This document shows, piece after piece, positions 33,497 to 42,873 of a DNA stretch of 64,000 bases. Each line of letters begins with the position of its first letter. Positions within the stretch are counted from its first letter, which is position 1. The translations under genes were made by a program, and so were the position numbers. The notes beneath the pieces are model-generated. The model did no database searches. It was not told the origin of the DNA and saw only the letters and a list, made by a program, of their open reading frames with translations. The DNA comes from Eubacteriaceae bacterium. Its GTDB lineage: Bacteria; Bacillota; Clostridia; Eubacteriales; Eubacteriaceae. The stretch is from assembly GCA_030156895.1 (NCBI GenBank), contig JASGLP010000005.1:17853-81852 (forward strand), given 5' to 3'.

Positions 33497-34543
33497 ATGA
33501 AAAATAATATTTCAGTGGTATACGCAATCCTGGCAGCACTACTTTTTGGGATCAATGCACCTTTTTCTAAGATTTTACTTGAAGAAATTGATCCCTTATT
33601 TCTGGCAGCACTTTTGTATCTGGGCGCAGGAACGGGTATGACGCTGCTGACGGTGTTTAATAAAAAACGTCGAAACGCGTCAAAAGAAGCCAGACTCACT
33701 AAAAAAGAAATGCCCTCGATTATTCTGATGATTTTGTTGGATATTGCAGCGCCGATTTTCCTGTTGATGGGGATCAAACTGACTAACTCCAGTACGGCGG
33801 CCCTGTTAGGAAATTTTGAGATCGCCGCAACGGCAGTGATTGCGATGATTTTCTTTAAAGAAGCCATTGGCAAACGGATGTGGATGGCCATCGTATTTAT
33901 TTCTCTGGCCAGTGTTTTACTGACCATTAGCGATGTCACGGCGATAAATTTGTCGATTGGGGCGATTTTTGTGATGCTGTCTTGCGTTTGCTGGGGCTTT
34001 GAGAACAATTGTACCCGGAATCTATCGATTAAAGATCCGGTTCAGGTGGTTGTCCTCAAAGGTTTCGGTTCCGGATTGGGGGCTTTACTCATCGCCTCTA
34101 TCTGGGGCGAATTATCGGCTTCGCTGCTTTATATTATTCTGGCCATGACCTTAGGTTTTGTGGCCTATGGCTTAAGTATTTTTTTCTATGTGAAAGCCCA
34201 ACGGGGACTGGGAGCGGCCCGAACCAGCGCCTATTATGCGGCAGCACCTTTTATGGGTGTCTTTATTTCCTGGCTGGTACTTAAGGAACCGATCACTTTT
34301 TCATTCCTAATTGCGTTAGTGATCATGGTTTTGGGAAGTTGGCTGGCGCTGTCGGAAAATCATGAACACCGCCATATTCATGATGAGGAGACCCACGATC
34401 ACAGCCATAACCACGATGATGCGCATCATCTCCATAATAGCCATCCGCCGGTTAGTGGCGAACATTGCCATGAACATACCCACAATAGGACTGTTCACAC
34501 CCATTGTCATCTGCCGGATGTTCACCATCGGCATCGGCATTAA
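33497..34543 (+). CDS. EamA/DMT family transporter with histidine-rich C-terminal tail
   Basis: A 348-residue membrane protein with two EamA repeats of five helices each (AILAALLFGINAPFSKILLE; ARTSAYYAAAPFMGVFISWL). AGGAGG precedes ATG 33497. After the last helix comes a cytoplasmic or external tail of about 60 residues with 23 histidines (for example EHRHIHDEETHDHSHNHDD), typical of metal-binding segments in nickel, cobalt and zinc handling proteins. DMT carriers usually move small organics; the tail points to a metal or a metal-regulated substrate. No partner genes are adjacent. Confidence 0.85.
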   Translation: MKNNISVVYAILAALLFGINAPFSKILLEEIDPLFLAALLYLGAGTGMTLLTVFNKKRRNASKEARLTKKEMPSIILMILLDIAAPIFLLMGIKLTNSSTAALLGNFEIAATAVIAMIFFKEAIGKRMWMAIVFISLASVLLTISDVTAINLSIGAIFVMLSCVCWGFENNCTRNLSIKDPVQVVVLKGFGSGLGALLIASIWGELSASLLYIILAMTLGFVAYGLSIFFYVKAQRGLGAARTSAYYAAAPFMGVFISWLVLKEPITFSFLIALVIMVLGSWLALSENHEHRHIHDEETHDHSHNHDDAHHLHNSHPPVSGEHCHEHTHNRTVHTHCHLPDVHHRHRH

Positions 34544-34600
34544 GGATAGTAATAAAAATGATAGCGCTTTTTAGTTGACGAGAAGGTGATTTAGACAAAG

Positions 34601-34646
34601 AGAACTTAGTCAAGCTGTTTTACAGTAGTGGCTAAGTTCTTTTTTT
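34601..34646 (+). terminator. Terminator after the EamA gene
   Basis: AGAACTTAG (34601-34609) pairs with CTAAGTTCT (34632-34640), then six T's. The T's overlap the first ACCGGT dyad of the next promoter region. Confidence 0.85.
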
Positions 34647-34713
34647 ACCGGTAAAAATAATAGTTGACAATTCGTAAAAACAGAGCTATACTGCAGTTAC
34701 TTTACCGGTTAAA
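34642..34713 (+). promoter_or_regulatory. O-demethylase operon promoter flanked by two ACCGGT dyads
   Basis: TTGACA (34664-34669) and TATACT (34687-34692) have a 17-base spacer. TTTTTACCGGTAAAAA (34642-34657) is a perfect 16-bp palindrome before the -35 box. CTTTACCGGTTAAAA (34700-34713) is a second, slightly imperfect copy just after the start point. The centres are 57 bases apart. A leader of about 210 bases with no recognised aptamer follows. Confidence 0.75.
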
Positions 34714-34920
34714 ATATTTGAACGGGTTTGGTGCAGATGATTGAGTTAAGCTGGTACGAATAAATGGACTGATAAGAAAAGGACAAAAGCATTGTCAGCT
34801 AGTCGATGTAAACGATATTTTTATGACGCGTTTATCGTGTGAGTATGGATCAGAAAAATTAGCTGGAGCAATATATCGAAGAACGGTCAAATACAGACAA
34901 GATTAAAAAGGAGTAAGAAA

Positions 34921-35718
34921 ATGATTATTATTGGTGAAAAAATTAATGGCGCAATTCCTTCAACGGGGAAGGCCATTGCAGAAAAAGATGCCGCATTTAT
35001 CCGGAATCTGGCAATCAAACAGGCGGAAGCCGGGGCAGATTTTATTGATGTCTGTGCATCGGTGGATGATGACATTGAACTGGAAACGATGAAATGGCTG
35101 ATTGATATTGTTCAGGATGCAACGGATGTTCCAATTGCTGTCGATAGTCCTAATGTTTATACCTGTATTGAATCAATGAAGTATTGTAACAAACCAGGAT
35201 TGTTTAATTCTGTCTCATTAGAAGGTGATAAGGTCGACGTAGCCTTCAAAGTACTGGCAGATACCAAATGGGAGTGTGTAGCATTGTTAAATAGCGACAA
35301 AGGCATCCCTAAAACGGCCAAAGACCGTTTGGAGGTTTTCACTGACTTAATGGTAAAATGTCAGGAATACCGGATTGATCCATCCCGGATGCACATTGAT
35401 CCCCTAATTGAAATGCTCTGTACCTCAGAAGATGGTATTGCCATGGTTACCGAAGTAATACGGGAGATTAAAAAGCAATACCCAACCATTCATGTGACCG
35501 GTGCAATTAGCAATATTTCATTTAACTTGCCAGCCCGACGGATTGCCAATCAGGCCTTTGCGGTTTTAGCCATGAGTGCCGGGATGGACAGTTTTATTCT
35601 GGATCCACTTAATAAAGATATGATGGGAATGTTGTTTGCCACCGAAGCAATGATGGGTGAAGATGAATATTGTATGGAATATATTGGCGCTTTCCGAGAA
35701 GGTATTTTCGTTAAATAA
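34921..35718 (+). CDS. Methyltetrahydrofolate:corrinoid methyltransferase (pterin-binding)
   Basis: A 265-residue TIM-barrel pterin-binding protein of the AcsE/MtgA/MtvA kind: MIIIGEKINGAIPSTGKAIA, AGADFIDVCASVDDDIELE, PIAVDSPNVYTCIESMKYCN and the THVTGAISNISFNLP-like region (VTGAISNISFNLPARR). It moves the methyl group from the methylated corrinoid protein to tetrahydrofolate for the Wood-Ljungdahl pathway. AAAAAGGAG precedes ATG 34921. It is the first gene of the three-gene O-demethylase set. Confidence 0.92.
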   Translation: MIIIGEKINGAIPSTGKAIAEKDAAFIRNLAIKQAEAGADFIDVCASVDDDIELETMKWLIDIVQDATDVPIAVDSPNVYTCIESMKYCNKPGLFNSVSLEGDKVDVAFKVLADTKWECVALLNSDKGIPKTAKDRLEVFTDLMVKCQEYRIDPSRMHIDPLIEMLCTSEDGIAMVTEVIREIKKQYPTIHVTGAISNISFNLPARRIANQAFAVLAMSAGMDSFILDPLNKDMMGMLFATEAMMGEDEYCMEYIGAFREGIFVK

Positions 35719-35874
35719 GGGTGAAAAATTTTTAAGACGGCCCTGCCTAAACGGGCTTTATAAGGGTAATAGTGGTTCGATTTTAATAAAGACTTACACG
35801 GCTAGGTTAACAAAAACCCGGAACGCACACAGGTTTTGGGTGAAAAAATAGTTTAAATCTAAGGAGAAATTAAC

Positions 35875-36504
35875 ATGTCAAAAATTGAAGATGTAAAAGT
35901 ATTGGTAGAAACTGGTAAATCAAAGAAAGTTGCAGCAGCTGTACAGGAAGCCCTGGATGCCGGCGATAAAGCGCAGGACATTCTGGATGCAATGATTGCT
36001 TCTATGGGTGTGATTGGGGATAAGTTCTCATCCGGCGAAATCTTTGTTCCGGAAATGCTAATTGCTGCTAAAGCGATGTCCAAAGGTGTGGAAGTTTTAA
36101 AACCGGTGATGGCAGGAGATGGCTCCAGTTCACTGGGTACCTGTATCATGGGAACCGTTGCCGGAGACCTTCATGATATTGGTAAAAACCTGGTTGTGAT
36201 GATGCTTGAAAGTGCCGGATTTGATATGATTGATCTGGGCGTTGACGTACCTGCAGATAAATTTGTAGAAGCCGTAAAAGAGAATGATAACGTTGTGCTA
36301 GTAGCGTGTTCAGGTCTTTTAACGACGACGATGCCGGCATTAAAAGAAGCGGTACAAACCGTGAAAGCGGCTTACCCGGAGATGAAGGTCATTGTCGGTG
36401 GAGCACCTGTTACTCAGGAATATGCCAGTGAAATTGGCGCTGACGGTTACGCCCCGGATGCTGGTAGCTCGGCTGCAAAAGCGAAAGAATTAATCGGCGC
36501 GTAA
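35875..36504 (+). CDS. Corrinoid (B12-binding) protein of an O-demethylase system
   Basis: A 209-residue two-domain protein: an N-terminal four-helix cap (residues ~1-85) and a C-terminal B12-binding Rossmann fold with the cobalt-ligand motif GDLHDIGKNLV (His100), followed by DLGVDVP and the LTTTMPALKEAV and VGGAPVTQEYA segments. It carries the methyl group between the UroD-like methyltransferase at 36551 and the pterin methyltransferase at 34921. The 156-base gap before it contains small hairpins but no clear promoter. Confidence 0.94.
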   Translation: MSKIEDVKVLVETGKSKKVAAAVQEALDAGDKAQDILDAMIASMGVIGDKFSSGEIFVPEMLIAAKAMSKGVEVLKPVMAGDGSSSLGTCIMGTVAGDLHDIGKNLVVMMLESAGFDMIDLGVDVPADKFVEAVKENDNVVLVACSGLLTTTMPALKEAVQTVKAAYPEMKVIVGGAPVTQEYASEIGADGYAPDAGSSAAKAKELIGA

Positions 36505-36550
36505 ACGCGAAAATACCCAAAAATAGCCTGCAAATAGAAAAGGAGAAATA

Positions 36551-37528
36551 ATGCTGACAATTAAAGAAAACTTACTCGAAACAATGAAGGGTGGCAACCC
36601 GGATCGTTTTGTCAAACAATATGAATTCATTGATCTGATCATGGAAGTACCGACTGGGGTTGAATTCAAATATGGTCAAACCTGGAAAGACCATTGGGGT
36701 ATTACCTGGCAATGGCCGGAAGGTCAATTAGGAATGTTTCCGGTTCATCATGATGGCTTGGCGGTAATTCAGGATATTACCGAGTGGAAAGAGAACGTTA
36801 AAAAACCAGCCATTGCCACATCCGATGAAGCCTGGGCAGCGGCGCTTGCCCATGCCAATGCAGTTGATCGAAAAGAAAAATATGTCACCGCATTTTTCGC
36901 ACCAGGTATCTTTGAAATGACCCACCATTTGATGGGCATGGAAAATGCCCTGATGGCTCTTTACGAAGAACCCGAAGCGATGCAGGAACTGATTGACTAC
37001 TTGACTGAGTATGAGTTGGAATTTGCTGCAGTGATGATGGAAAAACTTAAGCCAGAAGCCATTTTACATCACGATGACTGGGGTAGTCAAATTTCATCCT
37101 TTATTTCGCCAGATATGTTTGAAGAATTCTTTGTGCCATCGTACAAAAAAATCTATCAGTTCTATAAAGACAATGGCGTGGAATTGATTATCCACCATAG
37201 TGACTCCTATGCGGCTAATTTAGTGCCTTACATGATCGAAGTGGGCATTGATATCTGGCAGGGGGTAATGAACACCAATAATATTCCGGAACTGGTTGAA
37301 AAATACGGCGACAAGATCACCTTCATGGGCGGTCTTCACAGCGGTACTGTTGATTATCCCGGCTGGGAAAAAGAAGTGGTAAAAAAACAGGTGGAAGAAA
37401 CCTGTAAAGCCAATGGCCACAAATACTTCATTCCTTGTCAGACATCCGGTCTGCCAATTGAGAATTTCGAAGGCGTCATCGCTTATATCGATGAGTGCAT
37501 TGATGAAATGAGCAAAGAACTGTTTTAA
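36551..37528 (+). CDS. UroD-like substrate:corrinoid methyltransferase (MtvB-type)
   Basis: A 325-residue uroporphyrinogen decarboxylase-fold methyltransferase, the family of MtaA, MtbA and the vanillate/veratrol demethylase MtvB. Visible are LHHDDWGSQISSFISPDMFE, LIIHHSDSYAANLVPYMIEV and the late IPCQTSGLP, providing histidine and cysteine candidates for the zinc site. It should take the methyl group from an O-methylated (probably aromatic) substrate and pass it to the corrinoid protein. The exact substrate cannot be told. A shared terminator follows. Confidence 0.9.
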   Translation: MLTIKENLLETMKGGNPDRFVKQYEFIDLIMEVPTGVEFKYGQTWKDHWGITWQWPEGQLGMFPVHHDGLAVIQDITEWKENVKKPAIATSDEAWAAALAHANAVDRKEKYVTAFFAPGIFEMTHHLMGMENALMALYEEPEAMQELIDYLTEYELEFAAVMMEKLKPEAILHHDDWGSQISSFISPDMFEEFFVPSYKKIYQFYKDNGVELIIHHSDSYAANLVPYMIEVGIDIWQGVMNTNNIPELVEKYGDKITFMGGLHSGTVDYPGWEKEVVKKQVEETCKANGHKYFIPCQTSGLPIENFEGVIAYIDECIDEMSKELF

Positions 37529-37545
37529 TCGTTAAAGTTATTACC

Positions 37546-37585
37546 GCAAAAACCTGTATCGCTATCAAGCGATACAGGTTTTTGC
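37546..37585. terminator. Bidirectional terminator between the O-demethylase operon and pdxT
   Basis: GCAAAAACCTGTATCGCT (37546-37563), loop ATCA, and AGCGATACAGGTTTTTGC (37568-37585) form a perfect 18-bp stem with T-runs in both directions. Part of it is also the last coding stretch of pdxT. Confidence 0.9.
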
Positions 37586-38167
37586 TTTTTGTTGAACTAA
37601 ATTTAAAAAATACTGATGCACCGTCAGATCCGCGGTCAGCTCCGGGTGAAAGGAAGTCACTACCATGTTTCCCTGTCGGGCGGCCACAATATGATTGTCA
37701 ACCCGAGCCAGAATGTTCACATCGACGCCGACGCCAACCCTTTCGATATAGGGCGCCCGGATAAAAACCATCGGGATTTTTCCGCCGGCGTCAAATTCAG
37801 CCTCGGTCTGAAAGCTGCCAAGCTGGCGGCCATAGGCGTTTCTGCGGGCTACCATATTCATCGTGCCGAAATGAATGGTGTTATCTTCGGCAATCTGGCC
37901 CGCCAGTAGAATCAGTCCGGCGCAGGTGCCCAGCACTGGCAGGCCCGCTTCAATGAGGTCTTTCAGGGGTTCAAAGAGCGCCAGCTCCCGCAACAGTTTG
38001 CCGATAACGGTGCTCTCGCCCCCGGGGAGAACCAGGCCATCCAGAGGATGGCTGGCCAGATCTGCGGGTTTTCTAATTTCAATGCAGTGAACACCCAATT
38101 GCTTCAAAGCGGTGATATGTTCGGAAAAAGCGCCCTGGACTGCTAATACACCAATGGTTATCGCCAT
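37565..38167 (-). CDS. pdxT: Pyridoxal 5'-phosphate synthase glutaminase subunit
   Basis: A 200-residue class I glutamine amidotransferase: LPGGESTVIGKLLRE, the nucleophile in VLGTCAGLILLAG (Cys82), and SFHPELT with His174 and Glu176 completing the triad. It supplies ammonia to PdxS. The start shares one base with the pdxS stop. The last codons lie inside the shared terminator stem. Confidence 0.97.
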   Translation of the reverse strand: MAITIGVLAVQGAFSEHITALKQLGVHCIEIRKPADLASHPLDGLVLPGGESTVIGKLLRELALFEPLKDLIEAGLPVLGTCAGLILLAGQIAEDNTIHFGTMNMVARRNAYGRQLGSFQTEAEFDAGGKIPMVFIRAPYIERVGVGVDVNILARVDNHIVAARQGNMVVTSFHPELTADLTVHQYFLNLVQQKAKTCIA

Positions 38168-39039
38168 TAGATGCCTCGTTGGGCCATCAATAAGTCAATT
38201 TCCTGCTCGTTGATACCCACCATGGCTTCCCCCAGATCTTCTGAGAGTTCAGCCAGCAGTTGGGCATCATTGTAATTAGTCACCGCTTTAACAATGGCTT
38301 GAGCTCGTTTGGCCGGATTGCCGGATTTGAAGATGCCGGAGCCGACAAAGACCCCTTCAGCCCCCAACTGCATCATTAGCGCCGCATCAGCCGGAGTGGC
38401 GATGCCGCCGGCAGCAAAGTTCACTACCGGCAGTTTGCCGGTTTCATTGACCAGCTGAACCAGCTCGTAAGGTACCTGCAGATCCTTGGCCACCTGGTAG
38501 AGTTCATCTGCTCTGGTGTTTTGAATCGTGCGGATCTGCTGGTTGATCAGGCGCATATGGCGAACCGCCTGAACCACGTCGCCGGTACCCGGTTCACCCT
38601 TGGTGCGAATCATCGAGGCACCTTCACTGATTCGTCGCAGGGCTTCACCCAGATCTTTGGCGCCGCAGACAAAGGGTACTGAAAAACCGGTTTTGTCGAT
38701 ATGGTAGGTATCATCGGCTGGCGACAGCACCTCGCTCTCATCAATATAATCTATTTCGATGGCTTCCAGGATCTGGGCTTCGGCAAAATGACCGATCCGC
38801 ACCTTGGCCATTACCGGAATGGAAACCGCGGCTTGAATACTCTTGATCATTTTGGGATCACTCATCCGCGAAACCCCGCCGGCCGAGCGGATATCAGCGG
38901 GAATCCGTTCCAATGCCATCACCGCACAGGCACCGGCTTCCTGGGCAATGCGGGCCTGCTCGGCCGTGGTAACATCCATAATTACCCCGCCTTTTAACAT
39001 TTGGGCCAGGTTTTTGTTTAGTTCATAGCGATTATTCAT
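38167..39039 (-). CDS. pdxS: Pyridoxal 5'-phosphate synthase PdxS subunit
   Basis: A 290-residue TIM-barrel that builds PLP from ribose 5-phosphate, glyceraldehyde 3-phosphate and ammonia. Conserved blocks are [55 protein letters not shown] (catalytic Lys79) and [30 protein letters not shown] stands upstream of 39039. It forms the deoxyxylulose-5-phosphate-independent B6 pathway with pdxT and supplies PLP for enzymes such as the decarboxylases at 57082 and 61591. Confidence 0.98.
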   Translation of the reverse strand: MNNRYELNKNLAQMLKGGVIMDVTTAEQARIAQEAGACAVMALERIPADIRSAGGVSRMSDPKMIKSIQAAVSIPVMAKVRIGHFAEAQILEAIEIDYIDESEVLSPADDTYHIDKTGFSVPFVCGAKDLGEALRRISEGASMIRTKGEPGTGDVVQAVRHMRLINQQIRTIQNTRADELYQVAKDLQVPYELVQLVNETGKLPVVNFAAGGIATPADAALMMQLGAEGVFVGSGIFKSGNPAKRAQAIVKAVTNYNDAQLLAELSEDLGEAMVGINEQEIDLLMAQRGI

Positions 39040-39092
39040 TTAAGTATCTCCTCAATTTGATTTTCAGTTCTTCAATGTGGTTTGCATTCTTA

Positions 39093-39103
39093 TTGTAATA
39101 CAA
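39093..39103. promoter_or_regulatory. TTGTAATACAA palindrome between pdxS and the cation ATPase
   Basis: A perfect 11-bp palindrome lies about 55 bases upstream of pdxS in the 237-base divergent gap. On the leftward strand a TATAAT box is present near 39120. It could be an operator for pdxST; no regulator gene is adjacent. Confidence 0.35.
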
Positions 39104-39276
39104 TTCTGATATCATTATAAGTATCAAAAAATACAAAAATGACAGGATCAGAATGGAAAAATAAAAAATTGATTGGTAAGACAAAATAGTGGGTATACTG
39201 AAATAGAACGAAGTTTTGCTTTGGGCAAATTGCGAAAAAATTTAATTGTGAAAAAATGAAAAAAAGAGGGTGATTG

Positions 39277-42111
39277 ATGATGCAGCAGACAGATGTTGAA
39301 GCGCTGGGAATAGGCTTAGAAAAACCCATCGAAAATTTATCGGTTGCTGATGTTTATAACGAGCTGAAAACAAGTGCCGAAGGTCTGACGTCTGAAGAAG
39401 CGACAGCACGCTTGGCACACTTTGGTGAGAACAGTATTCAAAAAAAGAAGGGCAAACCGCTGGTCTGGAAATTCCTGGCCAATTTTACCCACCTGATGGC
39501 GATCCTGTTATGGATTGGCGGTGTGGTGGCCCTGATTGCCCAGTTGCCTCAGCTGGCGATTGCCATTTGGCTGGTTAATGTCATTAATGGACTATTCAGT
39601 TTTTGGCAGGAGTTTCAGGCCGAAAAAGCGGTTGAAGCGCTGGGACAACTGCTGCCGACCTATGCCCGGGTGGTCCGGGATGGTAAAGAAGTCAAAATTC
39701 TGGCCGAGGAACTGGTGCCCGGCGATCTGATTATTCTGGCCGAGGGCGACCGCATTTCGGCCGATAGCCGTCTGGTTGAGGACAATGATTTCAGAGCTGA
39801 TCAGTCGATTCTGACCGGGGAATCCCATCCGGCCCATAAAACCAAAGATGTTGGTCATCGGACTGACCTGGGTCGTTCGGAACAGCCCAACCTGATTTTT
39901 GCCGGAACCAATGCGGCTTCGGGGGCCTGTAAGGCGGTGGTGTTTGCCACCGGGATGAATACCGAATTCGGTAAAATTGCCGATCTGACCCAGAACATGG
40001 TGGAAGTACCCAGTCCGCTGCAGCTGGAAATGGGACGGATCACCCGGCTGGTTTCAGCGATGGCGATCAGCATGGGGGTCATCTTTTTTGTGCTGGCGGT
40101 TCTGCTTGCTCATGTCAATATTACCGAAAGTTTTATTTTCGCCATGGGGATGATTGTGGCCTTTATCCCCGAAGGATTATTACCCACGGTAACCTTATCC
40201 CTGGCCATGGGAGTCAAGCGGATGGCCAAACGCAATGCTTTAATCAAACGCTTATCAGCGGTCGAAACCTTGGGCTGTACCACGGTGATTTGTACTGACA
40301 AAACCGGAACCCTGACCCAGAATGAAATGACGGTTAGTGACTGCTGGATGGTCAATCAGCAAATTACGGTAACCGGGGTTGGTTATGCCCCGGAGGGGGA
40401 AATAATGGCTGGTGAGACCGTTATTTCGCTGGCCGAAAACCAGGATATGCGAAAACTGTTGCTGGCCGCCAGCCTCTGCAACAATTCCCGCTTATTGCCG
40501 CCCTCCCCGGAAATAAACCATTGGAATATTCTCGGGGATCCTACCGAGGCCGCCCTGGTGGTGGCCGCCCGGAAGGGTAAAATTGATCTGGACGCGGAGC
40601 TTTCGCACAGCCCGCGGTTGCGGGAGCTGCCCTTTGAGTCCCATCGCAAGCGGATGAGTACGATTCATCAGGTATCCCGTGATATCTCAGATCTCGAAAA
40701 GCTGGCCTATATCAAGGGGGCACCCAAAGAGGTGTTGGATTTGTGTACCCATTATCTCAAAGACGGTGAAGATGTGGCGATGGATGAGGATACCCGTAAG
40801 CAGGTGATGGCGGCCAATGATGACTATGCCCGCAAAGGACTTCGGGTTTTGGCAGTAGCGATGCGGATTCTCACCAAAGAAATGGGTTTGCCCGAGCGTC
40901 TCAGCGACTATACGCCTGATCACATTGAAAACAATATGACCTTTTTAGGTCTCACGGTGATGGCGGATCCGCCCCGGGTGGAAGTGGCAGCAGCGGTTAA
41001 AAAATGCCATCAGGCTGGGATAAAGATTATTATGATCACCGGTGATTACGGCTTAACGGCCGAAAGCATTGCCCGGAGGATCGGCATTATCCATAGTCTT
41101 CAGCCCCGGATTGTCACTGGTGTTGAACTGGACGAAATTAATGACGTGGATCTTAAAAAAGCCTTAACTGAGGAAATTGTCTTTGCCCGGGTGGCACCGG
41201 AACAAAAGCTGCGGGTAGTCACCGCCCTCCAGGAGATGGGTAATGTGGTGGCGGTCACCGGTGATGGCGTCAATGATTCACCGGCCCTTAAAAAGGCTGA
41301 CATCGGCATTGCCATGGGGATTTCCGGAACCGATGTGGCCAAGGAAGCCGCTGATATGATTCTCACCGACGACAATTTCGCCTCGATTGTCAATGCGGTG
41401 GAAGAAGGCCGGGGGGTATACAACAATATCCGTAAGTTTGCCACCTATATTTTAAACAGCAATGTCCCCGAGGCGGTGCCTTTTATTGTGTTTTTATTCG
41501 CCAAAGGGCAGATCCCGCTGCCGCTGACGGTCATGCAGATTCTGGCGGTGGATTTGGGTACCGATATGATCCCGGCCATCGCCTTGGGGGTTGAACTGCC
41601 AGAAGAAGGGGTGATGCAGCGTCCGCCAAGATCGCAGCAAGAACATTTGCTCAATCGACCGTTACTCATTCGTGCTTTTCTGTTTTATGGGATCATGGAG
41701 TCGGCCATTGCGATGTCGGCCTTTTTCTTCCTTTACTGGCAGAACGGCTGGCCGGGGATACCGATGGCAGACGCGGGCGAGATTTACCGGATGGCCACCA
41801 CCATGACGTTAGGGGCGATTGTCGTTACCCAAATCGGGATTGTTTTCAATTGTCGAACCGAACGGGCCTCGGTGTTTAAGGCGGGGTTGTTCAGTAACCA
41901 TATGATCTTAATCGGGATTGTCTGTGAGCTAACGGTCTTCAGCATTCTGATCTACACGCCGTTTTTGCACGAGATCTTTAATACCGCCCCAATCGGCTGG
42001 ATTGAATGGGCCTATCTGTTTATGTGGGTGCCAGTGGTGATTCTCATCGACGAACTGCGGAAGGCCTTCCTGCGAAACTGGGATAAACGACGTTGGCATG
42101 AAAAAATATAA
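39277..42111 (+). CDS. P-type cation ATPase resembling Na+/K+-ATPases (P2C-like)
   Basis: About 944 residues; start ATG 39277 with GAGGG upstream (39280 possible). The cation ATPase N-terminal domain is followed by the actuator TGES loop (SILTGESHPAHKT), phosphorylation site CTDKTGTLT (Asp341) and hinge GDGVNDSPAL. Helix 4 has FIPEGLLPTVTL, helix 5 NSNVPEAVPF and helix 6 DLGTDMIPAIALG. These match Na+/K+-ATPase (PEGLL, SNIPE, DLGTDMVPAI) rather than calcium pumps. It probably exports Na+ (or exchanges Na+ and K+) across the membrane. Two TrkA-type genes follow downstream. Confidence 0.88.
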   Translation: MMQQTDVEALGIGLEKPIENLSVADVYNELKTSAEGLTSEEATARLAHFGENSIQKKKGKPLVWKFLANFTHLMAILLWIGGVVALIAQLPQLAIAIWLVNVINGLFSFWQEFQAEKAVEALGQLLPTYARVVRDGKEVKILAEELVPGDLIILAEGDRISADSRLVEDNDFRADQSILTGESHPAHKTKDVGHRTDLGRSEQPNLIFAGTNAASGACKAVVFATGMNTEFGKIADLTQNMVEVPSPLQLEMGRITRLVSAMAISMGVIFFVLAVLLAHVNITESFIFAMGMIVAFIPEGLLPTVTLSLAMGVKRMAKRNALIKRLSAVETLGCTTVICTDKTGTLTQNEMTVSDCWMVNQQITVTGVGYAPEGEIMAGETVISLAENQDMRKLLLAASLCNNSRLLPPSPEINHWNILGDPTEAALVVAARKGKIDLDAELSHSPRLRELPFESHRKRMSTIHQVSRDISDLEKLAYIKGAPKEVLDLCTHYLKDGEDVAMDEDTRKQVMAANDDYARKGLRVLAVAMRILTKEMGLPERLSDYTPDHIENNMTFLGLTVMADPPRVEVAAAVKKCHQAGIKIIMITGDYGLTAESIARRIGIIHSLQPRIVTGVELDEINDVDLKKALTEEIVFARVAPEQKLRVVTALQEMGNVVAVTGDGVNDSPALKKADIGIAMGISGTDVAKEAADMILTDDNFASIVNAVEEGRGVYNNIRKFATYILNSNVPEAVPFIVFLFAKGQIPLPLTVMQILAVDLGTDMIPAIALGVELPEEGVMQRPPRSQQEHLLNRPLLIRAFLFYGIMESAIAMSAFFFLYWQNGWPGIPMADAGEIYRMATTMTLGAIVVTQIGIVFNCRTERASVFKAGLFSNHMILIGIVCELTVFSILIYTPFLHEIFNTAPIGWIEWAYLFMWVPVVILIDELRKAFLRNWDKRRWHEKI

Positions 42112-42204
42112 TAAATCAGTATCGGTGATTGCGAAACTGGGCGCAAAGCTGACGGCAGTTTTGCAACCACCTAAATAAAACAGCAATTTAAAAGGAGAGA
42201 GCTT

Positions 42205-42855
42205 ATGAAAACCATCATAATCGGCTGTGGCCGCATCGGATCGGGTTTAGCCCTCAAGCTGAATCAGAGTGACCACGACATCACCATCATTGATCAGGAC
42301 CCCCTGACCTTTAAACATTTGGGAGCTGGCTTTAAGGGAAAAACCATCGCCGGGGTGGGGTTTGACCGGGAAGTCCTACTGACCGCCGGAATCGAGCGGG
42401 CAGACTCGCTGGCCGCGGTAACCTCAAATGATGAGGCCAATGCCCTGACCGCCCGGATTGCCAGTCAGATTTTTGGGGTGCCCCGGGTGGTGTCAGCCCT
42501 CCATGAACCCCGGAAAGCGGAAATTTATCGACGGCTGGGACTGCAGGTCTTTGATCCGATGTCCTGGGGTGTGAACCGGGTGGCCGACCTGCTGAGCTTT
42601 GCACCGGTTAATGTGGCCATGAGTATCGGGAATGGCGATGTCGATATTATGGAAATTGAGATACCGGCCTTATTAGTGGGCCGACGGGTCGGGGAGCTGA
42701 CGATTCCTGGCGAAGTCAGCGTGGTATCGATTAGCCGTGGGAACCGCTCGCTGATACCAGTGATCAATACAGTGTTTGAAAACCGCGATCTGGTCCATCT
42801 GGCGGTAGCCACGGCATCAGGCGAACGGCTGAAATCGTTGCTGGGACTAATATAG
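42205..42855 (+). CDS. TrkA-type K+ uptake regulatory protein, first copy
   Basis: A 216-residue cytoplasmic protein with a Rossmann RCK_N domain (IIIGCGRIGSGLALKLNQ, acidic end of strand 2 at IIDQDP) and a C-terminal TrkA_C domain starting near residue 135 (VDIMEIEIPALLVGRRVGEL). AAAGGAGAG precedes ATG 42205. Such proteins gate Trk/Ktr potassium channels in response to nucleotides. No trkH/ktrB gene is in the window, so its partner is unknown. Confidence 0.9.
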   Translation: MKTIIIGCGRIGSGLALKLNQSDHDITIIDQDPLTFKHLGAGFKGKTIAGVGFDREVLLTAGIERADSLAAVTSNDEANALTARIASQIFGVPRVVSALHEPRKAEIYRRLGLQVFDPMSWGVNRVADLLSFAPVNVAMSIGNGDVDIMEIEIPALLVGRRVGELTIPGEVSVVSISRGNRSLIPVINTVFENRDLVHLAVATASGERLKSLLGLI

Positions 42856-42873
42856 AAAAGGGGATATCAGACC

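Noticed and set aside
34316..34574. Open frames on both strands over the end of the EamA gene.
   Set aside because: They are by-products of the repeated histidine codons (CAT/CAC) of the His-rich tail.
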